Positions 62,740-64,000 of a stretch of DNA of 64,000 nt are shown in pieces. Every line of letters starts with the position of its first letter. Position 1 is the stretch's first letter. The notes under the pieces are model-generated. The model had not been told where the DNA came from. It worked only from the letters and a program-made list of their open reading frames with translations, and searched no databases. The stretch is from Strix aluco. Taxonomy: Eukaryota > Chordata > Aves > Strigiformes > Strigidae. Location: positions 23,376,180-23,440,179 of the forward strand of contig NC_133932.1 in assembly GCF_031877795.1 (NCBI RefSeq), written 5' to 3'. The position numbers and the translations under genes were made by a program.

Positions 62740-62935
62740 TGAAGAGGTACTTCCACAGCCCCTTTTGGCAGCCTTTCCCAGTGTTTTGGCTACCCTTGTT
62801 GTGAAAATTTCTTTCTTAATACTATAACTGTGCTTGCTGCAACTTCGTCCGTTGCCTTTGGTTGTCTTTTCCTGCGTACCTTGGAGGAGAACCTGTCTCA
62901 TTCTTTGCTCTAGGCACATCCCCCGCCCCCACCTT
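62740..62935 (-). mobile_element. CR1 LINE 3'-UTR fragment in GBE1 intron 1
   Basis: The + strand 'ttggcagcctttcccagtgt', 'ttgtgaaaatttctttctta', 'cttgctgcaacttcgtccgt' and 'ccttggaggagaacctgtct' reproduce, in order, the complement of the CR1 3' end ('gcaacctgttccagtg', 'aaatttcttcctaat', 'ttgcccttgtcct', 'ggagaagag'). The fragment is only about 200 bp long, as is typical of 5'-truncated CR1 copies, and is antisense to GBE1. Confidence 0.65.
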
Positions 62936-64000
62936 TCCCTTTAGGTAGCTTAAGACTAAGTGGACATCAGCAAGCCATGCCTCCCCAAGTTAGCTTTTTG
63001 ATGTGTAGTGTGAAGAAACCCAGCTCTCTTCAGCTCTACCTGTGTGCCATAAGTAGCAGAAGACAGACCAGGACCAAGAAGCTAGCTTTCTACAGAGGCT
63101 TTAACTTGTCCTTGCTCACCTGTGCCTTGAGCAGGTGCAGGTCTGTCTTGCTGGAGTTCACATCCACTGCTCCTACCCTGTGCTTTGCCCCTTCACCCAC
63201 AGGAGGGTGACCATGGCACCATGCCCAATCCTGAGATCTTTGCACATTCTTTTATTTTTCCCTTTTTTTGGGAGGGAAATGTTGAACGATAGGCAGGATT
63301 TACTTATATCAGCCTGGATTCTACAGTGTAATATTATACTGATTGACTTTGAGGCTTGCTGGATTCACGATAAAATGAATCATGATGTTGCCTCAAGTTC
63401 TGAAAATTTTCCTTTTGGTTTCAAGGACTATCTCCTTTAACCTATCAAAGTATAACTTCCTGCTTTAGACAGCTGACTTTTTTCCTTTATTTAATAAAGC
63501 CTTGAAAAACCTTGAATGAGTGCTTTGATGGGAACAAAGTGCTTCTTGGTAAGTGCTGCCTAAAGTGTGATGCTAGAACCTAGTTGAGTCCTAAGCATTA
63601 TGGACTACCATAGTTAAGTGAGTGACTAGCAGGAGGAAATGGACTTCTGGTCACATTCCCTCCTCAGTTCTTTGTCATGATGGACATGTTACAAATAGTG
63701 TTTGTGTTGAAAAATAGAAATCTTTAATATTTACTTTCTCTGAATGTCTGAATTTGAGCCTGAGTTGGGGAGAGAGTATTTTCTTTGGAAAGGGGGGAAA
63801 TACTTTTAGTATATATAGTGAACCATTCAGCCTTGACCACCACACACACTGTTCAGAGCTTGAAACAAGAATCTGCTTAAAAAAACAAAAAAACCCCACA
63901 AAGTGATAGTGTTTGCATAGGATATCACTGTGCTACATTGTTTGACCATCTGTGATATATTTTCCCACAAGTATTTTGTTAACTCCCAAGTGTTATTTAG

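Larger units (their letters stand above)
59088..64000 (+). other. GBE1: GBE1 intron 1 (5' part, continues past the window)
   Basis: This interval begins at the GT donor after 59087. The first 600 bp are still CpG island; the remainder is ordinary intronic sequence with a T-run (about 59918-59935), a short (CAG)5 (60004-60018) and two CR1 fragments. No second exon of GBE1 was found: the expected continuation YKQF and the CBM48 sequence are not seen before 64000. Short ORFs here, including 62977-63440, have no recognisable features. Confidence 0.85.

Noticed and set aside
1-64000. CRISPR arrays, rRNA/tRNA genes, operons, intact retroviral genes
   Set aside because: None were seen. The sequence is vertebrate nuclear DNA and no such structures stand out on either strand.

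Overview
The window is vertebrate nuclear DNA, most likely from a bird and probably a neoavian one. Its AT-rich non-coding sequence carries a long CR1 LINE, avian-type ERV LTRs and very old amniote repeats, and there are no bacterial-style operons. Almost all of the short ORFs are chance frames or lie inside repeats.

One cellular gene is recognised. It is the first coding exon of GBE1 (1,4-alpha-glucan branching enzyme) on the + strand, with the ATG at 58984 and the splice donor after 59087. It sits in a CpG island of about 1.4 kb (58301-59705). A TATA-like box lies 45 nt before the ATG, GC boxes lie next to it, and the start codon is embedded in an exact TISU/YY1 element. The rest of the window to 64000 is GBE1 intron 1, which contains two CR1 3'-end fragments.

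Positions 1-58300 are the upstream side of GBE1. From family knowledge this is the edge of a gene-poor interval, because in mammals a large desert lies between GBE1 and CADM2. Region by region it holds: a very old + strand CR1-like LINE relic (about 225-1300); an ERV LTR at about 6905-7770 (+) and a second LTR of the same family at 22476-23340 (-); a 5'-truncated, internally deleted CR1 at 12900-15350 (-) with recognisable endonuclease and reverse-transcriptase fragments; a nearly complete solo LTR at 18986-19544 (+); three MIR/CORE-SINE relics (about 24303 -, 34215 +, 40670 +); a GC-richer LTR-like block at about 32580-33110; a pair of diverged direct repeats at about 48113 and 52218; and several microsatellites, the longest being a (TATC)n tract at 55416. 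No tRNA, rRNA, CRISPR array or intact mobile-element gene was seen.

No undescribed biological system is evident. The observations most worth checking are the TATA plus TISU arrangement at the GBE1 start, the 48/52 kb direct-repeat pair, a cluster of splice-bounded intervals at 35.8-38.6 kb, and the persistence of MIR-type SINEs. All family assignments were made by eye, without database searches.
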